The translations under genes were made by a program, and so were the position numbers. 64,000 nt of DNA from assembly GCA_948567375.1 (NCBI GenBank), contig OX419761.1, positions 27,690,243 to 27,754,242 of the forward strand. The letters run 5' to 3'. Source of the DNA: Lunularia cruciata. Taxonomy: Eukaryota > Streptophyta > Marchantiopsida > Lunulariales > Lunulariaceae. Below the pieces are notes generated by a model that was not told the origin of the DNA, did not search any database, and saw only the letters and a program-made list of their open reading frames with translations. The stretch's first letter is position 1, and each line of letters begins with the position of its first letter. Positions 20,826 to 32,978 of this stretch are shown one piece after another.

Positions 20826-23393
20826 AACCTCCACTCTTTTAAGAGGCAATGTACTCATTACAAAGTTGTTGCTCAAAATATTTCACTAACACCGGTGCAT
20901 TGGTCAAGTTGGTTGCTAGCTCCCATGTTGCCTCATACAATGGGTACCCTTTCCAATGACAAGATATTTCACACACGGATGGCGAGTACCCCGGATGCAT
21001 TTTTGAAGAATGTGTTTGACTTCATATTCCTCCGTGTCATCAATGGGTGGTGGACAAGGTCAAATCTCTTGTATAGAAGGAAAGTTGCACAGTCAGTGTG
21101 CATATCTATAGAGTAAAAAAACATGGAATATTGGATGAGTCTTCATGTATGGAAATAGCTCAAGGTGGTAGACCACTATGCCAATTTGATGAAGGATGGG
21201 AAAAGGCCTAATAAAACAAGGTTTTTGCTTGTTAAGGCCAACTAATGTGAAGTTGGTCGTTGATAACCATACTTGATCCCCAAAATTGAACTCCATGTGC
21301 TGGCAATTTGCATCTACAAACTATTTTTGTCAATTTTGGGTGATCTACAACCTGGTTTTGGCATTCTCCACTCCTTGTTGGATTTTTGAAATGAAAGTGT
21401 TGACATATCCACCTTGGTATCCATGAGGAGGATCTTCATCAAGATCAAATGTGTGAAAGGATGCTTTCCATACATGAGGAAGAATGGTGTAACCTGTGTG
21501 GATGCATTCATTGAATTGTTGTAAGCAAATTCCACTAGTGAAAGTAAGGTGTCACACCTTTCTTGCTCTTTTAGGGTGAAGCTGTGGAGCATGTCCTTGA
21601 TGGTACGATTGGCCTGCTTTGTTTGGCCATTGGTTTGTAGATGGTAGGTTGTGGACATGGCCAATTTGATTTTGAACAAAGCAAAAAGTGTTCTCCAAAA
21701 CAAAATAGTGAATTGAGTGCCTCTATCAATGATGAGCACTCGAGATAGGCCATGGTGAGAAAAGACTACATCTAAGTACAATTGAGCTAATTGTGGAGAA
21801 ATCACATCCTTGGTGGTAGGACACACATGAATTATTTTGTCAAGTTGGTCAACAAATAGTACAATGAAGTCAAACCCTAAGGTGGTCTTGGGCAATTCAC
21901 AAACCAGATCCATGCTTACCTATTCCAAATTTTGTGTAGGAGTGGGAAGGGGTTGATGGAGTCCTACAAGAGCTTGATTAGAAGTTTATTTTGTTGACAA
22001 AGTGGGCAACTTTGAACATACTCCATCACATCATTGAACATCTTGGGCCAATAGTAATGGCATTTGGTTACATCCAAGGTCTTGTCCACTCCAACGTGAC
22101 CTACAATGGTGGAATCATGACATTCTGCTACGATGGTCGCTTTTATGTTCATGTCATCCGGGATACATAACCTGCCATCATGTAGAGTGAGTCCTTGGGT
22201 ATTAGTGACACCTTTGGATGATCAAGCTTCTACAATCTATGGGTCAATTTTTGTAGCAGCAAGCATCCTTGGCCAAAATTCAAGGTTCATCTTGACCTCT
22301 ACTACCAAATTGTTTGCCATAGGCATTCAAGTGAATGTGTTGGCAAGTTGCTTCTTGCCTTCCACATATGTCATTGTCATTTTGAACCTTTGTCTCCATT
22401 GTGCCCACCAAATCTATCAACAAGATAGATCTTTTTGTATCTTGAAGTAGACTAGAGGTTTATGGTCTATCTCCACTACAAATGGCTTCTCACCAAGATA
22501 GTGTTTCTAATGCTTGGTTGCCAAGACAATGGTCAACTCTTCTTGTTTGGTTGTGTGATAATTACATTCTATTGGTAACAAATTTTGAGAGAAATATGCA
22601 ATTGGATGCCATCTATCATGCTACTCTTGTTGTAAAACTACTACTATTGCTACGCTTGATGCATCTATAGCCAACTTGATTGGACATATTGGGTCATACC
22701 ATTTCAAGATTGGTGCTTGTAGTAATGCATCTTTCAATTCCTAAAAGGCTAATTCTTGTGCAATTCTCCACATCCACTTCTTCCCCTTGCCAAGTAATGT
22801 CGTTAGAGGTTGTGCTACCTTGGAGAAATATTTGACAAATCATCGATAGAACCCCATCAATCCCAAGAAACTCTTGACTTAAGTTTGATCTTCAGGAGCA
22901 CTCCATTTTTGAATGACTTCTATTTTATTTGTTAGCACTTGGATACCTTTTTCACTTACTCTATGCCCCAAGTCGTCTACTTTAGACTTGCCAAACTCAC
23001 ACTTCAATATTTTGGCATATAATTGATTTTGTCTTAGAATATGGAGAACTTCTCGCAAATACTGCTTGTGTTCCCTCATTGTCCTATTATAGACAAGGAT
23101 GTCATCTAGAAAAAAAAAAGATTCATCTAAGTATGGACAAAATATAGCATTCATCAAACTCCGGAAAGTAGACGGTGCATTGGTGGGGCCAAACGGCATC
23201 ACCAAGTATTCAAAGTGACCACACTTTATTCAAAAGGTAGTCTTGTGGATGTCTTCTTCCGCAATCCAAATTTGGTTGTAATTGCTCCATAGTCAAGTTT
23301 AGTGAAGTGTTTTACCCGATTGAGCTGATCAAATAGGTCATCCATAGGGGAAGGAATATTTATTCTTCACCGATTTTTGATTTAGGTCCCAAT
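20826..23393 (-). pseudogene. B2 pol, 3' part (RT, RNase H, integrase, chromodomain)
   Basis: Reading on the minus strand from 23393 down: the RT core with MPFGPTNAPSTF and FLDDILVYN (22879-23205), a degraded RNase H, and an integrase zinc-binding H..H..C..C region (CPLCQQNK near 21985). Next is the integrase catalytic core (SMDLVCELPKTT-like, 21314-21920). An EEYEV...KGYPLYEATWE chromodomain follows at about 20880-21040. Stops and frameshifts interrupt it many times. At 23393 it is cut by A1; the next codons upstream resume at 34503. In the intact family, pol makes the protease, reverse transcriptase and integrase, and the chromodomain guides integration to particular chromatin. Confidence 0.85.
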
Positions 23394-23760
23394 TGCAACA
23401 ATATGGAGTTTAGCAATGAAGTTAGTCGGACTAACAAAGTAGCACATAAGAGAAATTAGCCTAAAATATTCCGGAAATATCTAGGAAGCTTCTTGGGAAG
23501 CTTCTTGGCTAGCTTAGCTTGCACCGCAAGTAAGTAGCTTCTAGAAAGAAGCTTTTAGAAGCTTCCAACTAGCTTAGCTTGCACGTCAGGTAGGCGACTT
23601 CTAGAAGGAAGTTTCTTGAGAAGCTTCTCAAGGACCTTGCATGCTACCTATAAATACCAAAGCCAAAGCTCATGCTAGGCATTTGGAGTTTTCCCTCATT
23701 CACGTGTCCCAATGTGAGTTTCTATTCTCATATTTCTCTCCTTGGTCTTAGTCTTTTACA
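23394..23760 (+). repeat. A1 5' LTR
   Basis: 367 bp, TGCAACAATATGG...CTTTTACA. It carries a TATA box TATAAATA at 23649-23656. About 130 bp upstream of that (about 23495-23630) is a dense set of GAA/TTC modules, for example TTCTAGAAGGAAGTTTC. Confidence 0.9.
23495..23656 (+). promoter_or_regulatory. A1 LTR promoter: heat-shock-element-like modules and TATA box
   Basis: Alternating GAA and TTC triplets spaced by two bases (GGAAGCTTC, TTCTAGAAGGAAGTTTC, GAGAAGCTTCTC) sit just upstream of TATAAATA. The spacing fits the nGAAnnTTCn consensus bound by heat-shock factors. That these modules drive transcription is inference. Confidence 0.45.
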
Positions 23761-24031
23761 TTGGTATTAGAGCAAGGAATGTGATGGATGGAATTTATGG
23801 ACCACCAAATCCACTTCTGCCAAACCATTGGATTTTCATGTCTAGATATTACCCAAGCACCACTTCACACAATTCATCACCTCACGCTTTGGGCAAGATT
23901 TTCTACATATGATCACCGTGTGTGAGGAACCCTTGATACTTTTGGTTGTCACTTATGGAGAAAGGTAGACATGTTGTATCTATGTGTTAATCAATTAGAT
24001 AAATTGGGAGTAGTAGGATAGAGTAGTAGCT

Positions 24032-24945
24032 ATGGCGGCAATACCGGATGTCATCCTTGCGATGTAGCAACAAATCAAGCACCTTACTCAATTGTTGGAT
24101 GAACAAGACCAACAACAACAACATATAGAGAGAGAGCCAGTCCGAGATGGAGAAGATCATATTTGATTTCCAAAACCTAAGGTGTTTGAAGGCAAGAATC
24201 TTCTGGGCACAGTGGAGAAATTTTTGTTTGATTGTGAATGTTACTTTGAAGCCACCAATCTTCAAGATGAGCGGAAATAGATTCTCTTGGCTTCTAGCCA
24301 ATTGCATGGTGTGGCAAAAATTTGGTGGCAATTTTGAGTAGAGCAAGCTGAACGATACATTGTTGCACCAATCTTGACATGGATGGAATTCAAGGATGCA
24401 ATACTTGGTCGATTTCAAACTATAAATGCCACCCGAGCCGCACGAGATAAATTGGTAGAGTTGAAGCAGATTGGCTTAGTAAGAGGTTACATCACACAAT
24501 TTTAGAACATCATCATGCAAACTCCAAATATACAAGAAGGAGAAGTTCTAGATTGATTTGTGCGGGGATTGAAGTGACAAACCAAATTGGAGGTGACCAT
24601 GCGAGAACCACAAAACGTAGAAGAAGCCATGCAATTGGCTGAGCGCTTTGATTCCTTGGTTGCAACAACTTGGTCTTGACCTTGACTTACACCAAGCTTA
24701 CCAGTACAATACGCATAAGTGGAAGAACCAGCACCCATGGAGATTGATGTTATCCAACGGAGGCCACTTGGTGCAGCAAATAAAGAAAGATTATGAAAAA
24801 ATGGAGGTTGTTTTTATTGTCACCAAGTTGGACATCGCATTGCTGAATGTCCACTTAGGAATGGGCAATCTCAACAAGCTGCCTAGATGGAGTTTGTGGA
24901 ACCAAATGATCAAGGAAACAAAGAATCCCAATAGGAGATTTTGAG
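24032..24945 (+). pseudogene. A1 gag
   Basis: The frame starts MAAIPDVILAM at 24032. It includes the capsid-type stretch (LLASSQLHGVAKIWW) and ends with a CCHC zinc knuckle CFYCHQVGHRIAEC at 24809-24850. Numerous stops (the first about 12 codons in) disable it. In live elements Gag forms the virus-like particle and the knuckle binds the RNA genome. Confidence 0.85.
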
Positions 24946-27814
24946 CCACCTACTAGGAGCTTGATTAGTTCCAATGGGATTGAAGGCTTGACCTATGCAA
25001 TTTTGCTTCACTTGCAAGGTACGATATCTGATTGGGGTTGTGGGATTTTGGTTGATTCTGGAAGTTTAGAGAATTACATGTCTATGCAAGTAGCAAAGGA
25101 ATTGGGTATTTCTATCAAGCCAGTGATTGGAAGTAAATTGATGATGGCGGATGGTAGAAAAGGTTTTGCATTCCGCACCTTGCATCCTGTTACCTTCAAG
25201 ATTGGGAAGGAGTATTTGGAGTGTATGAGGTTTGTAGTGGCACCTCTACACTATGATATTATTTTGGGTCTACCATGGCTTGAACGTCATAAGGTTCAAT
25301 TCGATTGGACCCGACGCCAAATTCAAGTACAAGACCAAGGTAGGAATTTCCGATTAGGTTTTCTAGCACCTCTGAGTAAGATACTTAAGAATAGTCAGTC
25401 CCAAGATGGGAAGTTTGTCAAGAAAGTAGCCATAAAGCAAACCTTGAAGAGAGTGGAGTCCCAAGATGAGAAGTTTTCCAACAAGGCAACTATGGAGCAA
25501 GCTTGGAAGAGAGATGAGTCCCTAGAAGGGAAGTTGGTTAGTAAAGCAGCCATAGAGCAAGCTTTGGAGGAAGATAAGTTTGTATTTGCGGTGTGGATCA
25601 AGCCAATTGCACAAGAACAATCAGAGGAGGACAAAGAGCATCATCAAGCAATGGTTGATCGGATAGTTTTGGAGTTTGAAGACGTGTTTTTGGATGATGT
25701 GCCAAAGGGATTACCCTCCGATTGAGGTATGCACTTCAAGATCAAGTTATTGCCAGAGAGTACTCCAGTGAGTAGACCAATCTATCGGCTCTCACCAAAG
25801 GAGTTAGAGGAGTTGCAAACAACACTTAAAAATTTGTTGGAGAAGGACTTCATACAACATAGTCCCTCTCCTTGGGGAGCACCGGTACTATTTGTTCTAA
25901 AGAAGGATGGAGGACTTCGTTTTTGTATTGATTACCGTGGGCTCAATAAGCAAACTGTGAAGAATACATATTTCTTGCCTCGAATCCATGACTTGCTTGA
26001 TCAACTAAGTAGAGCATGCTACTTTCCAAGTTGGATCTTTGTAGCGGCTATTGGCTGCCTTTTGCACAAGGTATGGGCATTTTGAGTGGAGAGTTCTACC
26101 TTTTGGACTCACTAATGCTCCATCAATCTTCATGGATGAGATGCATTGGGTGTTGGATGGACTATTGGATTGGTCTGTGGTGGTGTTCTTGGATGATATC
26201 TTAATTTATAGTAAGATAGAGGTAGAACACGTGAATCATGTGTGAGAAGTCCTTAGAGGACTACGACAATGGAAATTTTACTGCAAGAAGTCAAAGTGTG
26301 CCTTTTGGCAAAAGGAAGTTGACTTCTTGGGTCATAAGATCTCATCAGAGGAGATCAAGATGGAAGAAGAGAAAATCAAGGCCATTATTGATTGGCCTAC
26401 CCCAAAGGATGCTACAAAAGTATGGGCATTCAATGGATTGGCCAATTTTTACCGACGGTTCATCTATTATTATGCTCATGTGGCTGCACCATTGACTGAC
26501 CTCTTGGGAAAGAACTTGAGTTTCCAGTGGACCATCAAGCATGAAGAAGCATTCTAGAAGTTAAAGCATATGGTGTCTTCAAGACCCATTCTTCAAACCA
26601 TATGATCCTCAACTACCTTGTCTGGTTGATTTTGATGCTTCTAACTTTGCAATTGGAGCCGTGCTGCAACAATAATTCCCAGATGGACTCCATCCCATTG
26701 CCTTTGTGTCTCGCCGACTCATTACAGCTGAACAAAACTACTCTGCTTGAGATTGAGAACAACTTGCAATGGTATATGCTACCAAGGTATGGAGGCATTA
26801 CCTCTTGGGGAAACAAGTGATCATGCAAACTGATCACAAACCATTGTTGCAGACCTTACACTTGGAACACATGGAGAGTCGACATCATCAATGGGAGTAA
26901 CAGCTCCAACTGTATGATATCAAACTTGAGTACAAACCAGGTCGGTTCCATGTCATCCTTGATGCTTTATCATGACAACCTGATTTGAAGTCTCTTCTTC
27001 TCATCATAGTGGCAATTTCAACGGTGTCAGTTGACTCCAAGGTCCAAAACGAGTTTTAGTCAACTCTATACCAAGATCCCTTCTTCCAAATGGTACATGG
27101 TTGCCTTACGGCATATGATAAAGGAATACAACACCTTCTCCATCAAGGAGGGCCTTTTATTCCATGAGGACTAGATCTATGTTCCAACTAAAGGTGATCT
27201 TTGACTTGTGCGCCTTCAAGAAGCCCATGATTTACCCATTACTGGTCACATGGGTGTGGAAAAGACCTTTGGTGCACTCCGATGTCAATGGTGGTGGCCC
27301 AACATGACACAAGATGTTCAAGAATTTGTCCAATTGTGTGAGAGCTGCCAATGTAACAAGGCCAACAACCAAAAGCCGAGTGGACTCCTTCAACCACTAA
27401 CCATTCCATCTGCTCATTGGGAGCATATGAGCTTGGATTTCATCACATCTTTGCCAAAGACAAAACAAGGACACACCGTAATCATGGTATTTGTGGATAA
27501 GCTTAGTAAGAAAATCCATTTGGCACCAACTTGTGATACCATGGATGCTCCAACCTTAGTGCAAATCTACTTCGACAATGTCTTCAAGCATCATGGGATG
27601 TCACATGTACTCATCTCCGACCGTGATCCTTGATTTATTGGGAAGTTTTGGCAAGCACTCTTCCAGATACTTGACACCAAGCTTGCTTTTTCCACAGCCT
27701 ATCATCCTCAAACTGATAGACAAACCAAACGTGCAAATCATACATTGGAGGATATGCTGCATGCCTTTGTTAATGTTCACCATACCACTTAGGATGAATG
27801 TCTTGTAGCTACAG
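24946..27814 (+). pseudogene. A1 pol, 5' part (protease, RT, RNase H, integrase)
   Basis: The protease keeps LVDSGS (about 25050). A linker with three 20-residue repeats follows. RT includes [15 protein letters not shown] (about 25920) and the catalytic FLDDILIYS (about 26186). RNase H spans about 26570-26990. Integrase runs from HMGVEKT through SLDFITSLPKTK and LISDRDP to YHPQTDRQTKRAN. There are stops at 25723, near 27632 and elsewhere. There is also a frameshift plus a deletion of about 36 bp in RT near 26030-26070, where SGYW runs out of frame. Pol breaks at 27814 where A2 is inserted. Confidence 0.88.
25399..25578 (+). repeat. 60-bp in-frame repeat x 3 in the A1 protease-RT linker
   Basis: Three consecutive 20-codon units: the first starts SQDGKFVKK, the second SQDEKFSNK, the third SLEGKLVSK. 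Each carries an (A/T)(I/M)(E/K)Q(A/T) core and an acidic end. The frame is kept through all three. Confidence 0.9.
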
Positions 27815-28240
27815 TGTAAAAGACCGAAACTGAGGAGAGAAATAGGAGAATGGAAACTCACATTGGGACACTTGAATGAGGGAAAACTCCGAGTGCCTAA
27901 CATGAGCTTTGGCTTTGGTATTTATAGGTAGCATACAAGGCCCTTGAGAAGCTTCTCAAGAAGCTTCCTCAAGCCACTTTCTTAGAGTGCAAGCCAAGTT
28001 AACTAGGAAGCTTCTCAAGAAGCTTCCTTCTAGAAGCCGCTTACTTGGCGTGCAAGCTAAGCTAGTTGGAAGCTTCTAGAAGCTTCATTCTAGAAGCTAC
28101 TTACTTAAGGTGCAAGCTAAGCTAACCGGGAAGCTTCCCAAGAAGCTTCCTAGATACTTCCGGAATATTCTAGGCTAATTTGTCTTATGTGCTACTTCGT
28201 GAGCATGACTGACTTCGTCGCTAAACTCCATATTGTTATA
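27815..28240 (-). repeat. A2 3' LTR
   Basis: 426 bp; the plus strand reads TGTAAAAGACC...ATTGTTATA, so the outer element end has CA changed to TA on this strand. It contains GAAGCTTCTAGAAGCTTC at 28069-28086. Confidence 0.9.
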
Positions 28241-28249
28241 TATTCCTCC

Positions 28250-31200
28250 GCCACTAGTTGGTGACGTCCTCGTCGCCAATGAAGCTTTGAATTCCTGGAT
28301 GGCCGTTTGTGCATTGTGGAGGTGAGAAAGAGGTTCCCAGGTGGCATCATGAAGGGGATACCCTTTCCAAAGGACCTTGTACTCCGTATGTTAGCGACAA
28401 CCTCGTTGAATGTGGCGACGCGCAAGGATAGGATCAACTTCATACTCCTCATGATCATTGATAGGGATGGGAAGAGGAGGAGGTTGGACTCGAGAGGAAA
28501 AGGAAGAGGGGTTAGGAACAAAGGATTTCAACTTGGAAACATGAAAGACAGGATAGATACGCATGTGACAAGGCGAGGCAAGACGATAAGCAACAGGAGA
28601 GACAATTTGGGTGATATCAAAGGGTCCTATCCAATTAGTGGCAAGTTTACAAACTTAGGTATCAAGTGGGAGAGGGAGGTTACTAAAGGATAGCATGACT
28701 TTATCACCAACTTCAAAGGTGAGATCTCGACAATGGTGGTCCGCATATTTTTTTTGGCAATTCTGAGTAACAAGGAGGTGAGACTTGGCTTGTTGGAGAG
28801 ATTGGGGTATAGTGGTCAAGAATGTGGAAGTATGAGGAACCTAAGATGGAGAGGGAGCAAGAAGAGAATCTGGAACAAGCGGATCTTGGCCAAAATTGAG
28901 AAAGAAAGGAGAGAATTTGGTGCTTGCCTGTTTGGAATTGTTGTAGGCAAATTTGGCAGTGGCAAGACATTCATCCCAATTGGTATGGTGGACATTGACA
29001 AAGGCACGCAACATATCCTCCAATGTACGATTTGCACTTTTGGTTTGTCCATTAGTTTGAGGATGATAGGCCGTGAACAAAGCAAGCTTGGTGCCGAGTA
29101 TCTGAAAGAATGCTTGCTAAAACTTCTTGGTAAAGCAAGGATCACGGTCGGAGATGAGTACGCGTGGCATTCCATGATGCTTGAAGACCTTGTCGAAGTA
29201 GATTTGCGCTAAGGTTGGAGCATCCACGATATCATAGGTTGGTGCCAAGTGGATTTGCTTACTAAGCTTATCCACAAACACCACGATGGCAGTGTGTCCT
29301 TGTTTTGTCTTTGGCAAGGATATGACGAGATCCAAGCTCACATGCTCCCAACGAGCTGATGGAACAGCAAGCGGTTGAAGGAGTCCACCCGGCTTTTGGT
29401 TGTTGGCCTTGTTACGTTGGCAGCTCTCACACAATCGGACAAATTCTTGAACATCCCGTGTCATGTTGGGCCACCACCATTGACATTGGAGGGTACCCAA
29501 GGTCTTGTCCACACCCATGTGACCAATGATGGGTAAATCATGGGCTTCTTGAAGGTGCACAAGTCAAAGATCACCTTTGGCTGGAACATAGATTTGGTCC
29601 GCATGGAATAGAAGGCCTTCCTTCAAGGAGAAGGTGTTGTACTCCTTGTCACCTATTGTTAGCCGGCCATGTACCATTTGGAAGAAGGGATCTTGCTGTA
29701 GAGCTAACCAAAACTTGTTATGAATCTTGGGATCAACTGACACCGTCGTAATTGCTGCCGCAATGAGAAGAAGAGACTTTAAATCAGGTCGTTGTGATAG
29801 AGCATCAGGGATGACATGGAACCAACCTGGTTTGTACTCAAGTTTGATGTCGAACAATTGGAGTTGCTCTTCCCATTGATGATGTTGACTCTTCATGTGC
29901 TCTAGGTGTAAGGTCTGCATCAATGGCTTGTGATCAGTTTGCATGATCACTTGTTTCCCCAAGAGATAATGCCTCCATACCTTGGTGGCATATACCATTG
30001 CAAGTTGTTCCCGATCTTGAGTAGAGTAATTTCTTTCAGCTGTATTTAGTCGGCGAGACATAAAGGCAATAGGATGTAGTCCATTTGGAAATTCTTGTTG
30101 CAACACAGCTCCAATTGCAAAGTTAGAAGCATCAAAATCAACCACACAAGGTAGTTGAGGATCATATGGTTGAAGAATGGGTCTTGAAGACACCATATGC
30201 TTTAACTTCTGGAATGCTTCTTCATGCTTGGTGGTCCATTGGAAGCTCGAGTTCTTTCCCAAGAGGTCAGTCAATGGTGCAGCCACGTGAGCATAATAGT
30301 GGATGAATCGTCGGTAAAAACTAGCCAATCCATTGAATGCTCATACTTCGATAGCATCCTTCGGGGTAGGCCAATCAGTAATGGACTTGATCTTCTCTTC
30401 TTCCATCTTGATCCCCTCTGATGAGATCTTATGACCCAAGAAGGTAACCTCCTTTTGCCAAAAATCACACTTTGACTTCTTGTAGTAAAATTTCCACTGT
30501 CGCAGTCGTCTTAGGACTTCTCGCACATGACTCCTGTGTTCTGCCTCTGTCCTACTATAGATTAAGATATCATCTAAGAACACTACCACGGACTGATCCA
30601 ATAGTCCCTCCAACACCCAATGCATCTGATCCATCAAGACTGCTGGAGCATTAGTGAGTCCAAAAGGTAGAACTCTCCACTCAAAATGTCCATACCTTGT
30701 GCAAAAGGCAATCTTTTGCACGTCCTTTCCTTCAATAGGAATTTGCCAATAGCCGCTACGAAGATCTAGCTTGGAAAAGTAGCGTGCTCTGCTTAATTGA
30801 TCAAGCAGGTCATCGATCCGAGGCAAGGGTTATGCATTCTTCACGGTTTGCTTATTGAGCCCATGGTAATCAATACAGAAACAAAGTCCTCCATCCTTCT
30901 TTGGAACAAATAGTACCGGTGCTCCCCACGGAGAGGTACTATGTTGCATGAAATCCTTCTCCAACAACTCTGTAAGTGTTGCTCGCAACTCCTCCAACTC
31001 CTTTGGTGAGAGCCAATAGATTGGTCTACTCACTGGAGTACTCCCTAGCAATAACTCGATCTTGAAGGGCATACCTCGATAAGAGGGTAATCCCTTTGGC
31101 AGATCATCCGGAAACACATCTGCAAACTCCCAAACTATCCGATCAACCGTTGCTTGATGCGGCACGTGGCCCTCCTCAGATTGTTCTTGTGCAATCGGCT

Positions 31201-31795
31201 TGATCTACACCGCAAATATAGACTTATCTTCCTCCAAAGCTTGCTCTATGGCTGCTTCATTAACAAACTTCCCTTCTAGGCACTCATCTCTCTTCCAAGC
31301 TTGCTCCATGGTTGCCTTCTTGGCAAACTTCCCATCTTGGGATTGACTATTCTTAGGTGTCTTACTCAGAGGTGCCAGACAACCTAATCGGAAATTCCTA
31401 CCTTGGTGTTGTACTTGAATTTGACGTCGGGTCCAATCGAATTGAACCTTATGACGTTCAATCCAAAGTAGATCCAGAATGATATCATAGTGTAGAGGTG
31501 CCACTACAAACCTCATACACTCCAAATACTCCTTCCCAATATTGAAGGTACTAGGATGTGAGGTGCAGAATGCAGAACCTTTTCTACCATCCGCCATCAT
31601 CAAACTACTTCCAATCATTGGCTTGATAGGAATACCCAATTCCTTTGCTACTTGCATAGATATGCAATTCTCTGAACTTCTAGAATCAACCAAAATCCTA
31701 CAATCCCGATTAGATATCATACCTTGCAAGTGAAGCAAACTTGCATAGGTCGAGCCTTCAATCCCATTGGAACTAATCAAGCTCCCAGTAGGCGG
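28250..31795 (-). pseudogene. A2 pol (protease, RT, RNase H, integrase, chromodomain)
   Basis: Minus strand, 5' to 3'. Protease with LVDSRS near 31695 (the Gly of DSG is Arg). Linker with two 20-residue repeats. RT with [20 protein letters not shown] and FLDDILIYS (about 30560-30586). RNase H with TDHKPLMQTLHLEH (29564-30328). Integrase HMGVDKTLGTL...SLDLVISLPKTK...SDRDP...YHPQTNGQTKSANRTLE. A chromodomain with EYEVD and LWKGYPLHDATWEP lies at about 28290-28470. There are at least four in-frame stops or frame breaks (about 30829, 30341, 29562, 29117). Long frames remain open, so decay is recent relative to the other copies. Confidence 0.9.
31223..31342 (-). repeat. 60-bp in-frame repeat x 2 in the A2 protease-RT linker
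   Basis: Two 20-codon units on the minus strand, beginning SQDGKFAKKATMEQAWKRDE and CLEGKFVNEAAIEQALEEDK, homologous to the three-unit array of A1. Confidence 0.9.
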
Positions 31796-31796
31796 C

Positions 31797-32706
31797 TCAA
31801 AATCTCCTACTGGGATTCTTCGTTTCCCTGATCATTCTGTTCCACAAACTCCATCTGGGCAACTTGTCGAGGTTGCCCATTCCTAAGTGGACATTCATCA
31901 ATGCAATGTCCAACTTGGCGACAATAAAAGCAACCTCCATTTTGTTGTAATCTTTCTCTATCTGCTGTGCCAAGTGGTCTTTGTTGGATAGCATCAATCT
32001 CCATTGGTACCCGTTCTTCCACTCGTGGTACTGGTAGGTTTTGTGTAGGTTGAGGTTGAGACCAAGTTGTTGCAACTAAGGAATCAAAATGCTCAGCCAA
32101 TTGCATGGCTTCTTCTACATTCTGTGGCTCTTGCATGGTCACCTCTAATCTGGTTCGTGACTTCAATCCTTGCACAAATCGATCCAGAACTTCACCTTCT
32201 TGGATATCTGGAATTTGCATGATGATATTCTGAAATTGTGTGATGTAACTTCTCACTAAGCCAATCTACTTCAACTCCGCCAATTTATCTCGTGCAGCTC
32301 GGGTGGCATTTATAGTCTGAAACCGACCAAGTATTGCATCCTTGAATTCTACCCATGTCAAAATTGGTGTAACAATTTGTCGTTCAGCTCTTTCTACTCA
32401 GAATCGCCACCAAAGTTTTGCCACGCCATCCAACTGGCTAGAAGCCAAGAGAATTTGTTTCCGCTCGTCTTGAAGATTGGTAGCTTCAAAGTAACGTTCA
32501 TAGTCAAACACAAAATTCTCCACTGTGCTTGGAAGATTCTTGACTTCAAACACCTTGGGTTTCAGAAATTGAATGCGATCTTCTCCATCTTGAACTGGCA
32601 CTCTGTCTATCTTTTCTCGTCGTTGCTGGTCTCGTTCATCCAACAATCGAGTAAGATGCTCAATTTGTTGTTGCATTGCAAGGATAACATCCGGTATTGC
32701 CGCCAT
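31797..32706 (-). pseudogene. A2 gag
   Basis: Starts MAAIPDVILAMQQQIEHLTR at 32706. It carries ENFVFDYERYFEATNLQDER, LLASSQLDGVAKLWW, a stop at about 32398, QFQNIIMQIPDIQEGEVLDR, and a complete CCHC knuckle CFYCRQVGHCIDEC at 31891-31932. Only a few stops interrupt it. Confidence 0.88.
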
Positions 32707-32978
32707 CGCTACTACTCAATTCTACTACCCTCAATTTATCTAGTTGATTAACACATAGATACAACATGTCCACCGTTCTCCATAAGTTACAACTGGAAGT
32801 ATCAAGGGTTCCTCTGACACGGTGATCATATGTAGAAAATCCTACCCAAAGCGTGAGGTGATGAATTGTGTGAAACAATGCTTTTGGTAATATCTGGACA
32901 TGAAAGTCCCAATGGTTTGGCGGAAGTGGATTTGGTGGTCCATAAATTCCATCCATCCCATTCTTGCTCTAATACCAA

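Noticed and set aside
23495-23630. CRISPR-like or satellite array of GAAGCTTC palindromes
   Set aside because: The repeats are irregular, lie inside LTRs, and the organism is a eukaryote; they are U3 modules.
28733-29212. Plus-strand ORFs through A2 (and similar ORFs near 35.7, 48.5 and 48.8 kb on the wrong strand)
   Set aside because: They are antisense to the integrase frames and carry no domain.
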